NCBI RefSeq assembly: GCF_026626705.1
Contig: NZ_JAPNKC010000001.1
Coordinates: forward strand, 3,472,001 to 3,536,000
Length of the DNA stretch: 64,000 bases
Origin: Pyxidicoccus sp. MSG2
GTDB taxonomy: Bacteria; Myxococcota; Myxococcia; Myxococcales; Myxococcaceae
Direction of reading: 5' to 3'
Positions 18,178-26,311 of this stretch are shown here, one piece after another. Each line of letters starts with the position of its first letter. The stretch's first letter is position 1. The notes below the pieces were generated by a model. The model did no database searches. It saw only the letters and a list, made by a program, of their open reading frames with translations, and was not told where the DNA came from. The position numbers and the translations under genes were made by a program.

Positions 18178-18941
18178 GGGTGGCCGTCGAAGGAGCGGAT
18201 GAGGCCGGTGCCCAGCAGCACGAGGGCGCGCACGTCGGCGCCCTCGGCACGCCCACCGAAGACGATGGAGCCCGCGCCGCGCGCATCCTCCCGCCCCTCC
18301 GCATCGAGGAGCGCCACGCGCCCGTCCGGCTCGAAGAGGATGGCGCCGCGCACCGTGCCCCCGGACGGCGAGCAGAAGGTGCAGGGCGCGTTGTCGGGCA
18401 CCTGGCAGAACGGCGGCGGGAAGGCCCAGGAGCCATCCGCGCTGCCCGAAGCCAGCTCCACCGAGGGCGCGCCCGCATCGCCACAGCTCGCCTGGATGGG
18501 AGGGCTCGCCAGCGAGCGGAAGCCCCTGGGCGCCAGGCGCACGGCGTCGCCGAAGTGGCCCGCGTCCAGCACGCGGAACGCGGCACCGGAGGGCGCGGGC
18601 AGCGGCGGCACCAGCTCCTCCGGCGTACGCCAGCGCGGGTGCTCCGCCATGGACTCATCCAGCAGGAACCACGGGTCCACCAGCGTCCAGAAGCGGATGC
18701 GTGCGTCCGTCCCCGGGGCGCCTTCCGCCGTGTCGATGATGACCGCCGTGCGCACTCCACGGCCCAGGCTGTGCGCGCGCGCCGCGGACAGCGCGGCATT
18801 CAGCTCCATCACACCGCCGGACATCCGCGCCCGCGCGGGCAGCACGCCCAGCGCCATGACGGACAGGGTGACGAGGATGGCGAGGATGGCGAGGACGACC
18901 ACCATCTCGATGAGCGTGAAACCCCCAGGGCGACTTCGCAT
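18174..18941 (-). CDS. fimU: Minor pilin FimU/GspH-like
   Basis: From the ATG at 18941 the protein has 255 residues. PGGFTLIEMVVVLAILAILV gives a canonical prepilin cleavage site with Glu5. The body fits the FimT/GspH family, with the conserved segment on arrays of small residues and exposed beta-strands (VMELNAALSAARAHSLGRGV). FimU links the tip complex to the major pilin shaft. I chose this start because GGAG precedes it at suitable spacing and the leader is short; the open frame continues upstream without a likely start. It is first in the cluster, so the promoter should lie in 18942-19251. Confidence 0.88.
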   Translation of the reverse strand: MRSRPGGFTLIEMVVVLAILAILVTLSVMALGVLPARARMSGGVMELNAALSAARAHSLGRGVRTAVIIDTAEGAPGTDARIRFWTLVDPWFLLDESMAEHPRWRTPEELVPPLPAPSGAAFRVLDAGHFGDAVRLAPRGFRSLASPPIQASCGDAGAPSVELASGSADGSWAFPPPFCQVPDNAPCTFCSPSGGTVRGAILFEPDGRVALLDAEGREDARGAGSIVFGGRAEGADVRALVLLGTGLIRSFDGHP

Positions 18942-19251
18942 CGGCACTCCGCAACGGCTGCACCGCCGTGGACCCGCTGCGGGGGACAGGAACCTGCTTC
19001 GAGTACGTCGCGCCGACGCCCCCGCCCCAGCCCCCCGAGCTGTGAGACCTTGTGCGGACCCGTGCTCCCCAATGCGTGCACGTCCGCTCGCCGCCGCCGC
19101 CCACCACGCCCGGAATGAACGGTGGACATGGGTTTCGGGTTCCACGCCGTACCGGAGGGCAGGTGCGTGGATTAGCGAACGGTGCTTCGTGAAGCAGGGG
19201 TAGCGGGTGTCCACCGCGTGTCGACGCGGGTGTTGGCTCGGAGGCAGGCGC
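18942..19251. other. Noncoding spacer upstream of the pilin cluster
   Basis: The 310-bp gap between fimU and the lipoprotein gene contains no supported gene. Near its right end are two small inverted repeats that could end the lipoprotein transcript: TGCTTC-GT-GAAGCA (19183-19196) and an imperfect stem around 19212-19232, neither followed by a T-run. The left part should hold the promoter of the minor-pilin operon. I see no convincing sigma-54 GG-N10-GC element or sigma-70 pair. Confidence 0.5.
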
Positions 19252-20157
19252 CTATTCAGCGCCGAGGGCCACGTCGAGCGCGTCCAGCAGCGCGCCCGTC
19301 GGAGCACCGGGAAGCGCGGAGCACATGTGCACGAGGCCGCGCTTCATGCGCAGCCGGTGCGGGTGTTCCTGCGCCTCGCGGGCCAGCGCATCCGGCGCCA
19401 CCGGCTGCGCCAGCAGGATGGCGCAGGTGCGGAAGGTCTCCAGCGTGTCTTCACCGTCCTCCTGGAGGGTGACGGGCTCGCCGTCCAGCAGCAGTCCGGT
19501 GAAGGACTCCTCGCGCATCTCCTCCGCGGTGAGCACCAGCGTCCCGTTGGACGTGAGGCGGGGCGCGGGTGGCGGACCATGGCCGCCGGCCAGCTCCACC
19601 ATGCCGTCCACGGGCGTGTGCTGGCAGGGCAGCTCGCGCAGGGCCACCATCTCATCCCCCTTGCGCGTCTCGTGGACCTCGCCGCTCTTGGAGAGCATCA
19701 CCAGGCCCGACACCAGCGCGGGCACCCCGAGGATGAGGAACCCCGCGCCCCACGCGGTGGCCAGCTTGCGGTTGGACGCGCCGTAGTAGCCTTCACGGTC
19801 GATGGCGCTCGTGTGCGGCTCGTCCGAGAAGAGCGAGCGCCCCAGCACCAGGCCTCCGCCCAGGGCCGTGAGGATGCCGCCGGTGCTCACCGACGCCGCC
19901 GCGCCCCGCGAGGAGTACGTGGTGATGACGTTGTCCGCGTACTCCTCGTGGTACTCCGTGCGGCAGACGTCCGCCGCGGTGAAGTGCAGGGTGAGGCGCG
20001 GCCACTGCGCGTCGACTCGCGCGTAGGCCAGCCGCTCTCCCAACACCTTCTGCTGGGTGTAGGTGCGCACCACGGGGCCGCGCTCGGTGCGCCGCTCCAT
20101 GTCCAGGGGCGCGCACCCCACCGCGAGGACGAGCACCGCCGCGCCGAGCCGCTTCAT
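19252..20157 (-). CDS. Putative lipoprotein with two hydrophobic segments
   Basis: From the ATG at 20157 the protein has 301 residues. The signal peptide ends in lipobox VLAVGC (Cys15), so it should be lipid-anchored. A Gly-rich hydrophobic stretch (TGGILTALGGGLVLG) and a second one (WGAGFLILGVPALVSGLVML) follow, which is unusual for a lipoprotein and suggests membrane insertion as well. Several Cys pairs occur in the C-terminal half. The start overlaps the upstream lipoprotein gene as ATGA. No family is recognised. Close linkage to the pilin cluster is suggestive but there is a 310-bp gap. Confidence 0.7.
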   Translation of the reverse strand: MKRLGAAVLVLAVGCAPLDMERRTERGPVVRTYTQQKVLGERLAYARVDAQWPRLTLHFTAADVCRTEYHEEYADNVITTYSSRGAAASVSTGGILTALGGGLVLGRSLFSDEPHTSAIDREGYYGASNRKLATAWGAGFLILGVPALVSGLVMLSKSGEVHETRKGDEMVALRELPCQHTPVDGMVELAGGHGPPPAPRLTSNGTLVLTAEEMREESFTGLLLDGEPVTLQEDGEDTLETFRTCAILLAQPVAPDALAREAQEHPHRLRMKRGLVHMCSALPGAPTGALLDALDVALGAE

Positions 20158-20522
20158 GGCTGACCTCCCTCTTCCCGGAAGAAGCCCGCCACGTCCTGGC
20201 ACTGGTTGAGGAAGCGCACGGCGTCGTCACACGACGTGGGCGTCTCCGTGGTGGTGCCGTTGCTCAGCAAGAGCTCGCGGCAGTCCAGGAAGCGCTCGCG
20301 CGAGGGCGCGGTGAAGGCGAAGTCCTCCGCCCCACACCCGGTGCGCTCCTCCAGGGAGAACTGGCAGTCCGACCCCGGGGCGAGCTGCGGGCCCACGCCG
20401 GGACAGGTGGCTGTCTGGCACAGCCGGTTGACGACATCCTGACAGACAGCCGCGTCTGGCGCGGAAGGGCCAGAGCAGGCGGTCAGGCAGACAAGGGGCC
20501 ACAAAACGGAAACGGTTCTCAC
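20154..20522 (-). CDS. Small Cys-rich lipoprotein
   Basis: A 122-residue product starting at GTG. The signal peptide MRTVSVLWPLVCLTAC ends in lipobox LTAC, predicting outer- or inner-membrane lipidation. The mature part has about nine cysteines, likely forming disulfides in the periplasm. It is coupled to the downstream lipoprotein by a 4-bp ATGA overlap and is separated from prmA by only 40 bp of divergent promoter region. Function unknown. Confidence 0.7.
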   Translation of the reverse strand: MRTVSVLWPLVCLTACSGPSAPDAAVCQDVVNRLCQTATCPGVGPQLAPGSDCQFSLEERTGCGAEDFAFTAPSRERFLDCRELLLSNGTTTETPTSCDDAVRFLNQCQDVAGFFREEGGQP

Positions 20523-20562
20523 GGCGCTTCCACGCTAGGCACAGGGGGATTAAACGGCCCGC

Positions 20563-21429
20563 ATGTCCCAGACCTATTTGTCACTCACAGTGGAGTTGCC
20601 CGAGGAAGCGTCGGAGGCCGCACAGGATCTCCTCCATGAGTCGGGTGCACTAGGCCTCGAAGTGAGGGATCGCGAGACGCCCCCGATGCCGGGAGTCCGC
20701 GGCCCGAAGCCGGGCGAGGCCATCGTCATCGGCTACTTCGAGGACCGCGATACCGCCGAGGCCGCGCAGGCCGAGGTGCAGGACACGTGGCCCGACGCCC
20801 GCGTGGGGCTGGAGGAGCAGCCGCAGCAGGACTGGAGCAACCAGTGGAAGTCGCTCATCAAGTCCGTGCACGTGGGCCGGCTGTGGGTGGGGCCGCCGTG
20901 GGACGTGGCGAACGCGCCCGCGGACTCGGTGCGGCTGGTGATTGAGCCGAAGATGGCGTTCGGCACGGGAGACCACCCGACGACGGCGCTGTGCCTGGCG
21001 GCGGTGGACGCGTACATGAAGGACCACCCCGGCGCGAGCGTGCTGGACGTGGGCACGGGTACGGGCGTGCTGGCCATCGCCGCGAAGAAGCTGGGCGCGG
21101 GCCGCGTGGTGGGCACTGACAACGACCCGACGTCGGTGGAGCTCGCGCGGGAGAACCTGACGGACAACGGGACGCCGGACATCGACGTGTCGGGGAAGGA
21201 ACTGACGGCGGTGGAGGGCACCTTCGACCTGGTGCTGGCGAACATCCTGGCGAACACGCTGATTGAGCTGGCGCCGCTGATTGCGCCCAAGGTGAAGGAC
21301 CGGGCGATTCTCGCGGGCGTGCTGGCGCACCAGCGCGCCGACGTGGAGGCGGCCTACCGCAACCTGGGCTTCACCGTGCTGGCGGGTGACCAGCAGGGCG
21401 AGTGGGTGCGCATCGATTTGAAGCGGTAG
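20563..21429 (+). CDS. prmA: Ribosomal protein L11 methyltransferase
   Basis: A 288-residue class I methyltransferase. The PrmA-specific N-terminal substrate domain is followed by W-x2-QWKSL, the family signature FGTGDHPTT (about residues 133-141) and SAM motif I VLDVGTGTGVLAI. NILANTLIELAP corresponds to the catalytic NxxxxxL motif region. PrmA trimethylates L11 in the cytoplasm using SAM. The gene stands alone, divergent from a lipoprotein gene and convergent with a membrane protein gene 6 bp away. Length is as expected. Confidence 0.95.
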   Translation: MSQTYLSLTVELPEEASEAAQDLLHESGALGLEVRDRETPPMPGVRGPKPGEAIVIGYFEDRDTAEAAQAEVQDTWPDARVGLEEQPQQDWSNQWKSLIKSVHVGRLWVGPPWDVANAPADSVRLVIEPKMAFGTGDHPTTALCLAAVDAYMKDHPGASVLDVGTGTGVLAIAAKKLGAGRVVGTDNDPTSVELARENLTDNGTPDIDVSGKELTAVEGTFDLVLANILANTLIELAPLIAPKVKDRAILAGVLAHQRADVEAAYRNLGFTVLAGDQQGEWVRIDLKR

Positions 21430-21435
21430 GTCCCA

Positions 21436-23196
21436 CTACTGCTTGGGCGCATTCGGCTTCGTGGGGGTGGAGGCCACCGCGGTCTCCACCGCCACGCCAC
21501 CGGCAGTGGGCTTCTCCTGTGGCGCCTCGGGCAGCCGCCCCATACTGGTGGACAGCGTCTCGGTGGCGGGGCGCGCGGCACGCGCGGACGCCTCACGGGC
21601 GCGGGTGTCCTCGCCATCATCCACGAGCTGGTACAGCAACTGGATTCGCTGGGCCTGGGCATCCTGGAACAGACGCTGGGCCACGTTCCGAAGGATGTTC
21701 GGACTCAGGCCATCCGTCGTTGCCAGCTCATTGAGACCCGCTGCCTTTTCTTCGACGGCGCCAGTGACGTACCAGACGAGGTCCCTGGCGCCGCGCAGGC
21801 CCTTCTTCTCCAGGTTCTCCCAAGCCTCGGGCAGCGCCTGGGCCAGCAGGGCGAAGTCAATCCACCCGAGAATCTGGTGCTTGTCGAAGTTGGTGTTGCG
21901 CTGGAGCCGCAGAGGGTCCGCCATCGCCATGCCCACCACGTCGTGGATGCCCTCCTCCTGGAGCCGCTCCTCTATCTGCGGCGTGATGCCGCGAATCATC
22001 GCGAGCGGCATGGACCGATCGGGCGGGACATACGCCGGGTCCTTTCCGATTCGCTGCGCCTGCCGTGCGATGGCCTGCGCCACATACCGGGGCGCCATGC
22101 CCACCCCCAGGTACACGGCCTGAGTGCCCCACCCCGCGGACTCGCCACTGCCTCCCAACCCCGCGACCCAGATTTTCGACAGGGCCGCGGCCATCAGGGG
22201 CCCCAGCGCCATGGTGACCGCGCACCAGAGCGCCGCGCCGCTGGTGATGTCATGACGGAAGCCCCGCTGGCCCAGATACAGGAGCACGTAGACGTACGAG
22301 CCCACCGCGCCCAGGCGCGCGGCCTCCAGCGTGCGGTTGGAAATCCACGCCGTCCCATCCTTGCTGACGAGCACGACGTTGAGCGCGCCCTCCGAGACGG
22401 GGTTGAGGACATAGGAGGCAACAGCTCCCATGGCGATGATGGCCAGGGCTGGCAGCCCATAGCGCAGCGCGATGTTGCTCGTGTTGAAGTAACGGTCATT
22501 CGCCTCGACCATTTCCTTGAAGTTGGCCTGGTCGCGAAGGCTGAACGCGTCGCTCCTCATCACCCCTTGCGAGATGAGGCGGGGCTTGATGAGCCCCAGG
22601 TAGAGCCCGTGGTGGATGACCAGCAAGGCGGGTAGCGCCGACAGCGTCCAGGTCCAGAACGCGTACCGCGGAAGCAGGTTGCTCGACAGGGCCGCGAAGA
22701 TCATGGCCACCAGCACCAGTCCCCACAACGTCCGCTCGCCCTGGAGTTCCTGTCGCAAGCAGAGCATCCCCAGCAGCACCGAGACCACGAAGACCAGGAG
22801 CACGCCCGTCCCGCTCGGCTTGTGGTTCTCCTGTGAGGGGGCTTTGCCTGGCGATGGCGCTTCGACTTCCGGTGCCGCATTGCCTTGTGTGGCGACCTCG
22901 GTTCCCGGTGCCGCACTGCCTTGGGTGGCTACGTTGGTTCCCGGTGCCGCATTGCCTTGGGTGGCCGCTCCGGCTTTCGGCGGCAGCTTGCCTTCCTTGA
23001 GGTACGTCTGAAGCTCTCCGGGCCACTCCCATGGCAGGGCGGCTCCCACGTAGAACACCGCCAGGACTCCCACCGCGACGATGAACAGAAAGGCGCCAAG
23101 CGTGACCCGGAATGCATGCCAGATTCTCGCCCCGCGACCACTGGCTGGCTCTGCGTCCAGGACCTGCGCCTCGGCCTGAGGCTCTTGCTGTGTCAT
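21436..23196 (-). CDS. Multi-pass membrane protein with cytoplasmic helix-hairpin-helix-like domain
   Basis: From the ATG at 23196 (preceded by GGGGGA at good spacing) the protein has 586 residues. A first membrane helix (about residues 30-52) is followed by a low-complexity repeat of 12-residue units (ATQGNAAPGTNV type), then about six further membrane helices up to residue 350. The C-terminal soluble part begins with MIRGITPQIEERLQEEGIHD, a pattern of tandem helix-hairpin-helix elements that in other proteins bind DNA. The last 60 residues are Ala/Thr/Pro-rich. I recognise no named family. A DNA- or protein-tethering role at the membrane is only a hypothesis. An upstream ATG exists at 23217. 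Confidence 0.72.
   Translation of the reverse strand: MTQQEPQAEAQVLDAEPASGRGARIWHAFRVTLGAFLFIVAVGVLAVFYVGAALPWEWPGELQTYLKEGKLPPKAGAATQGNAAPGTNVATQGSAAPGTEVATQGNAAPEVEAPSPGKAPSQENHKPSGTGVLLVFVVSVLLGMLCLRQELQGERTLWGLVLVAMIFAALSSNLLPRYAFWTWTLSALPALLVIHHGLYLGLIKPRLISQGVMRSDAFSLRDQANFKEMVEANDRYFNTSNIALRYGLPALAIIAMGAVASYVLNPVSEGALNVVLVSKDGTAWISNRTLEAARLGAVGSYVYVLLYLGQRGFRHDITSGAALWCAVTMALGPLMAAALSKIWVAGLGGSGESAGWGTQAVYLGVGMAPRYVAQAIARQAQRIGKDPAYVPPDRSMPLAMIRGITPQIEERLQEEGIHDVVGMAMADPLRLQRNTNFDKHQILGWIDFALLAQALPEAWENLEKKGLRGARDLVWYVTGAVEEKAAGLNELATTDGLSPNILRNVAQRLFQDAQAQRIQLLYQLVDDGEDTRAREASARAARPATETLSTSMGRLPEAPQEKPTAGGVAVETAVASTPTKPNAPKQ
22871..22978 (-). repeat. 36-bp tandem repeat (3 copies)
   Basis: Three near-identical 36-bp units with starts at about 22871, 22907 and 22943 encode 12-residue Ala/Gly/Thr/Gln-rich repeats in the loop after the first membrane helix. 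The high identity suggests recent slippage, and copy number may vary among strains. Confidence 0.8.
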
Positions 23197-23251
23197 GTGT
23201 TCCCCCGACTGCCGCATGCGCCCGAGTGTAGGCGCGAAGGAAGGCCGGACG

Positions 23252-23268
23252 GAAATCCCGGGGATTTC
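23252..23268. promoter_or_regulatory. Perfect 17-bp palindrome upstream of the membrane protein gene
   Basis: GAAATCCC-G-GGGATTTC has two perfect 8-bp arms and lies 56 bp upstream of the ATG at 23196. It stands out because it is AT-containing in a 70% GC region and intergenic. It is a candidate operator for the membrane protein gene; the cognate regulator is unknown. Confidence 0.45.
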
Positions 23269-23386
23269 GGCGCCAGGGTGCCGATTCAAGGTCCACTCAA
23301 TCAGGGAGGGTGCGTATCCACCCCGAGTGCCTGGCCCGACAGCGTTCCGCTCACGGGGACACCACGAGCGCCCAGCCTGGGGTGCC

Positions 23387-24511
23387 CTACTCGCGCGTCC
23401 GCGTGCGCACGGGCCGCAGGTCGCGGTCCAACTCCACCACGGCGGTGCCCAGCCCACCGCTCTGCATGCGCGAGTAGCGCACGTCACGGATGGTGACGCG
23501 CCAGCCGTCCGCCGTCTGCGCGACGTCATACGTGGGCAGGCGCAGCCAGTTGGCGAGCCCGCGAATCTCCGGCGCGGCGAGCGCGGCCTGGATGACGGGG
23601 CTGGGATTGGGCTCTCGCGGCTGGCTCGGGCCGCTGAAGTGGAAGCGGTTGTCCTTCGCCTCCAGGAAGTCCGCGCTGACGAAATGATAGCGGTCCGGCG
23701 CCAGCGCGATGATGTCCCGCACGAAGGGGTTGGCCGGAATGGGGCCGGCGATGGTGCGCTCCACCGGGAGGTTCTGCTCACGCAGCCACGCCAGCGCGCC
23801 CGGCGCCGCCACCTGCGAGCCCACCAGGATGGCGCCCAGGTACAGCACGAGCGCCACGCCGCACACCGTAGCCACGCGCTGCGCCGACACCGCGGGCGTG
23901 CCACGCAAGCGCAGCCACAGGATGGCGATGACGCCCACGCTCCACAGGACCTTCGCGGGCCAGGGCACGAAGGCGGGAATGGTGATGAGCGCGGTGGTGG
24001 CGGCGCCCAGCACCAGCCAGCCCGCGATGGAGCGGCGCGTGCGCGCATCCGCCATCACCACCGACGCCCCCGCGAGGAGCCACACCCACGGGTCGATGAT
24101 GAAGAGCGCGTCCCCGTAGAACCACGTCCCGTCGAAGGGCATCAGCAGCCGCACGCCGTACGTGTTGAGCCAGTCCAGCGCGGGATGGCTGAGCACCGAC
24201 AGCACCGAGCACACGAGCAACGGGCCGAAGCGCGCGGGCGCCAACTCCGGGTGCCGCCGCCTGCGGACGTGTTTGTCCCAGAGCAGCATCAGCCCCGTGA
24301 GCACGAAGGGCCACAGGGACAGCGCGAGCACACCGTGCGTCCACCCCCGGCGCCAGTACAGCGACGCGTCCGAGCCCGCGAAGGCGATGACGGCATCCAC
24401 GTCCGGAAGGTTCGCGCCGATGACGAGCGTCGCGGTGGCCAGCGGCGTGGTCCGCTTCAGCCCCGCCTCCGCCATCCACGCACCGACGAGCGAGTGGGCC
24501 AGGTTGTCCAT
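23387..24511 (-). CDS. Membrane-bound metal-dependent hydrolase (YdjM/DUF457 type)
   Basis: A 374-residue protein. The N-terminal half has the features of the inner-membrane YdjM-like family: MDNLAHSLVGAWMAEAGL, then LPDVDAV, RRGWTHGVLAL and LSHPALDWLNTYG, whose His and Asp residues are the predicted metal ligands, placed among about six membrane helices (to residue 240). The C-terminal 130 residues are soluble and beta-rich. Substrate is unknown for the family. It is divergent from an AraC-type regulator across 139 bp, and that spacer holds a direct repeat suited to such a regulator. Confidence 0.85.
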   Translation of the reverse strand: MDNLAHSLVGAWMAEAGLKRTTPLATATLVIGANLPDVDAVIAFAGSDASLYWRRGWTHGVLALSLWPFVLTGLMLLWDKHVRRRRHPELAPARFGPLLVCSVLSVLSHPALDWLNTYGVRLLMPFDGTWFYGDALFIIDPWVWLLAGASVVMADARTRRSIAGWLVLGAATTALITIPAFVPWPAKVLWSVGVIAILWLRLRGTPAVSAQRVATVCGVALVLYLGAILVGSQVAAPGALAWLREQNLPVERTIAGPIPANPFVRDIIALAPDRYHFVSADFLEAKDNRFHFSGPSQPREPNPSPVIQAALAAPEIRGLANWLRLPTYDVAQTADGWRVTIRDVRYSRMQSGGLGTAVVELDRDLRPVRTRTRE

Positions 24512-24534
24512 GGACGCGAATCACTCCCGTGAGT

Positions 24535-24564
24535 GGACATCCCGGCACCACGGCCCGGACATCC
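24535..24564. promoter_or_regulatory. Direct repeat GGACATCC x2, candidate AraC-type operator
   Basis: GGACATCC occurs at 24535-24542 and again at 24557-24564, a period of 22 bp or about two helical turns. AraC-family activators commonly bind direct half-sites with this spacing. It lies 24 bp upstream of the hydrolase ATG and 87 bp upstream of the AraC-type gene start. Binding by that regulator is inferred. Confidence 0.45.
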
Positions 24565-24650
24565 ACGTGAGGCCTGAGTATAGGGGCTCCGCGCCGTACA
24601 TCCTCGCCACGTTGGGCCCCGCGCCCGGGACGGGGTAGCGTCCCGCCCGC

Positions 24651-25700
24651 GTGGAGACGCAGACTCCTTCCAGGCCCCCGGCAGACGTCCGGTCCCAGCT
24701 CGTGGGCCCGCTGCTCGCGTACCTGCGCGCGACGGGGCATGACCCGGCGCCGCTGGTGGAGCGCTTCGGCCTCCCCGCCAACGCCGCGTCCCTGCCCGAG
24801 GTCAGCCTCCCGCTGGCCACGCTGCACGCCTTCCTCGACGCCGCGGAGGCGCTCTCCGGCGACGCGTTCCTCGGCCTGCACGTGGCGCAGCGGGTGCCGC
24901 GCGGGACCTACGGCCTGGTGGAGTACATCGCCCGGGCCTCGCCCACGGTGCGCGACACCTTCCGCGCGCTGGCCCGGTACATGGCGCTTCTGGAGCCCGC
25001 GTGGCACGCGTCCTTCCAGGGCGCCGATGACGGCAGCGGCACCTTCGCCTACGGCATCCCCGGCGAGCCGCTGGCCTACGGCCGCCACGCCAGCGAGTAC
25101 GGCCTCGCCCTCTTCGTCCACGTGGGCCGCCAACTCACCGAGCGCCCGTGGAATCCACGCGCCGTCGCCTTCGCCCACCCCGCTCCCATGGACGTGCGCC
25201 CCCTGCGGGAGCACTTCGGCGTCACCCCGGCCTTCGGCGGCGGCCTCAACGCCCTCACCCTGGACGCGGCCAGCCTGGACATGCCCGTGGTGGGCGCCGA
25301 CCCCGTCCTCCTCTCCGTGCTGGAGCGCGCCGCCGGGACACCGCCGCCGGCCGCCGGCCCTCCTCCCGGTCCGCCGGTGCCCGACTTCGTCCAGCGCGTG
25401 CGCGAGGCCATCCGCGCCTTCCTGCAGGAAGGGACGCCCCAGGTGGGAAACGTGGCGAAGGGGCTCCACGTCAGCCTCCGCACCCTCCAGCGCCGCCTCA
25501 CCGAGCACGGCACCTCCTTCCAGGACGAGGTCGACACGGTGCGCCGTGAGCTGGCCTTCCAGTACCTCAAGGACCCGCACCTGGGTGTCAGCGAGGTGGC
25601 CTTCCTCCTGGGCTACGCGGAGCTGAGCACCTTCGACCGCGCCTTCAAGCGCTGGACGGGAATGACGCCCCGCGTCTGGCGCGAGGGCGCCGAGGGCTGA
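24651..25700 (+). CDS. AraC-family transcriptional regulator
   Basis: A 349-residue regulator starting at GTG. Residues about 20-210 match the arabinose-binding-like domain found in OruR/ArgR-type AraC regulators. A Pro/Ala hinge (about 225-245) leads to two helix-turn-helix units, with VAKGLHVSLRTLQRRL and VAFLLGYAELSTFDRAFKRW as recognition segments. It probably controls itself and/or the divergent hydrolase gene. The effector is not predictable. Length and arrangement are normal for the subfamily. Confidence 0.92.
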   Translation: METQTPSRPPADVRSQLVGPLLAYLRATGHDPAPLVERFGLPANAASLPEVSLPLATLHAFLDAAEALSGDAFLGLHVAQRVPRGTYGLVEYIARASPTVRDTFRALARYMALLEPAWHASFQGADDGSGTFAYGIPGEPLAYGRHASEYGLALFVHVGRQLTERPWNPRAVAFAHPAPMDVRPLREHFGVTPAFGGGLNALTLDAASLDMPVVGADPVLLSVLERAAGTPPPAAGPPPGPPVPDFVQRVREAIRAFLQEGTPQVGNVAKGLHVSLRTLQRRLTEHGTSFQDEVDTVRRELAFQYLKDPHLGVSEVAFLLGYAELSTFDRAFKRWTGMTPRVWREGAEG

Positions 25701-25809
25701 GCCTCACGGGCTGGCGTCCGCTGCCAGGAGATTGGCGCGTGCGGCCAGGAAACCCTGGGCGACTTCACCTACCGTACACGTCCCGCATTCGCTTTCCCCC
25801 GGAGGACGC

Positions 25810-26298
25810 ATGCTCAAGCCCCAGGTGGTCGCCCTCTTCGACGAGTACTATTCCTCGCACCAGCACCCCACCAACCGCCTCACGCACAAGGTCGCAATCC
25901 CTCTCATCATCCTGCACATCGTCACGATGCTGGACTGGGTGAGGCTGGTGGCCGTGCCGGTGCTGCCGGGCGGAGTGCTGACGCTGGGCATGGTGGCGTG
26001 GGCGCTGTCCGCCATCTGGTACCTGCGGGCCGACGTGAAGCTGGGCCTGATGGTGGTGTTGTTCATGGCCGCGTGCTTCCCCGTGGGCCGCATGCTCCCG
26101 ACGTGGAGCGTGGTGGGCATCGCCGTATTCGGCTGGCTGGTGCAGCTCGCCGGGCACAGCGTCTGGGAGAAGAAGTCGCCCTCGTTCCTCACCAACCTCG
26201 TCCACGCGCTGGTGGGCCCGCTGTTCTTCGTCGCGGTACTCTTCGGGGACTACGTCCTCAAGCCCGTGCAGCCGGTCGCCGCACCGGTCCGCGCCTGA
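25810..26298 (+). CDS. Mpo1-like (DUF962) membrane protein, first copy
   Basis: A 162-residue protein with four predicted helices. It carries the DUF962/Mpo1 pattern: Y-x3-H-x-HPTNRLTHKVAIPL near the N-terminus and GWLVQLAGHSVWEKKSPSF in the second half, where conserved His residues are proposed iron ligands. Yeast Mpo1 is an alpha-oxygenase acting on 2-hydroxy fatty acids. The ATG at 25810 follows GGAGGA (25801-25806). It lies 13 bp before a second, more divergent copy, indicating an operon. Enzymatic function in bacteria is inferred from the family only. Confidence 0.85.
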   Translation: MLKPQVVALFDEYYSSHQHPTNRLTHKVAIPLIILHIVTMLDWVRLVAVPVLPGGVLTLGMVAWALSAIWYLRADVKLGLMVVLFMAACFPVGRMLPTWSVVGIAVFGWLVQLAGHSVWEKKSPSFLTNLVHALVGPLFFVAVLFGDYVLKPVQPVAAPVRA

Positions 26299-26311
26299 AA
26301 GTGCCACGCCC

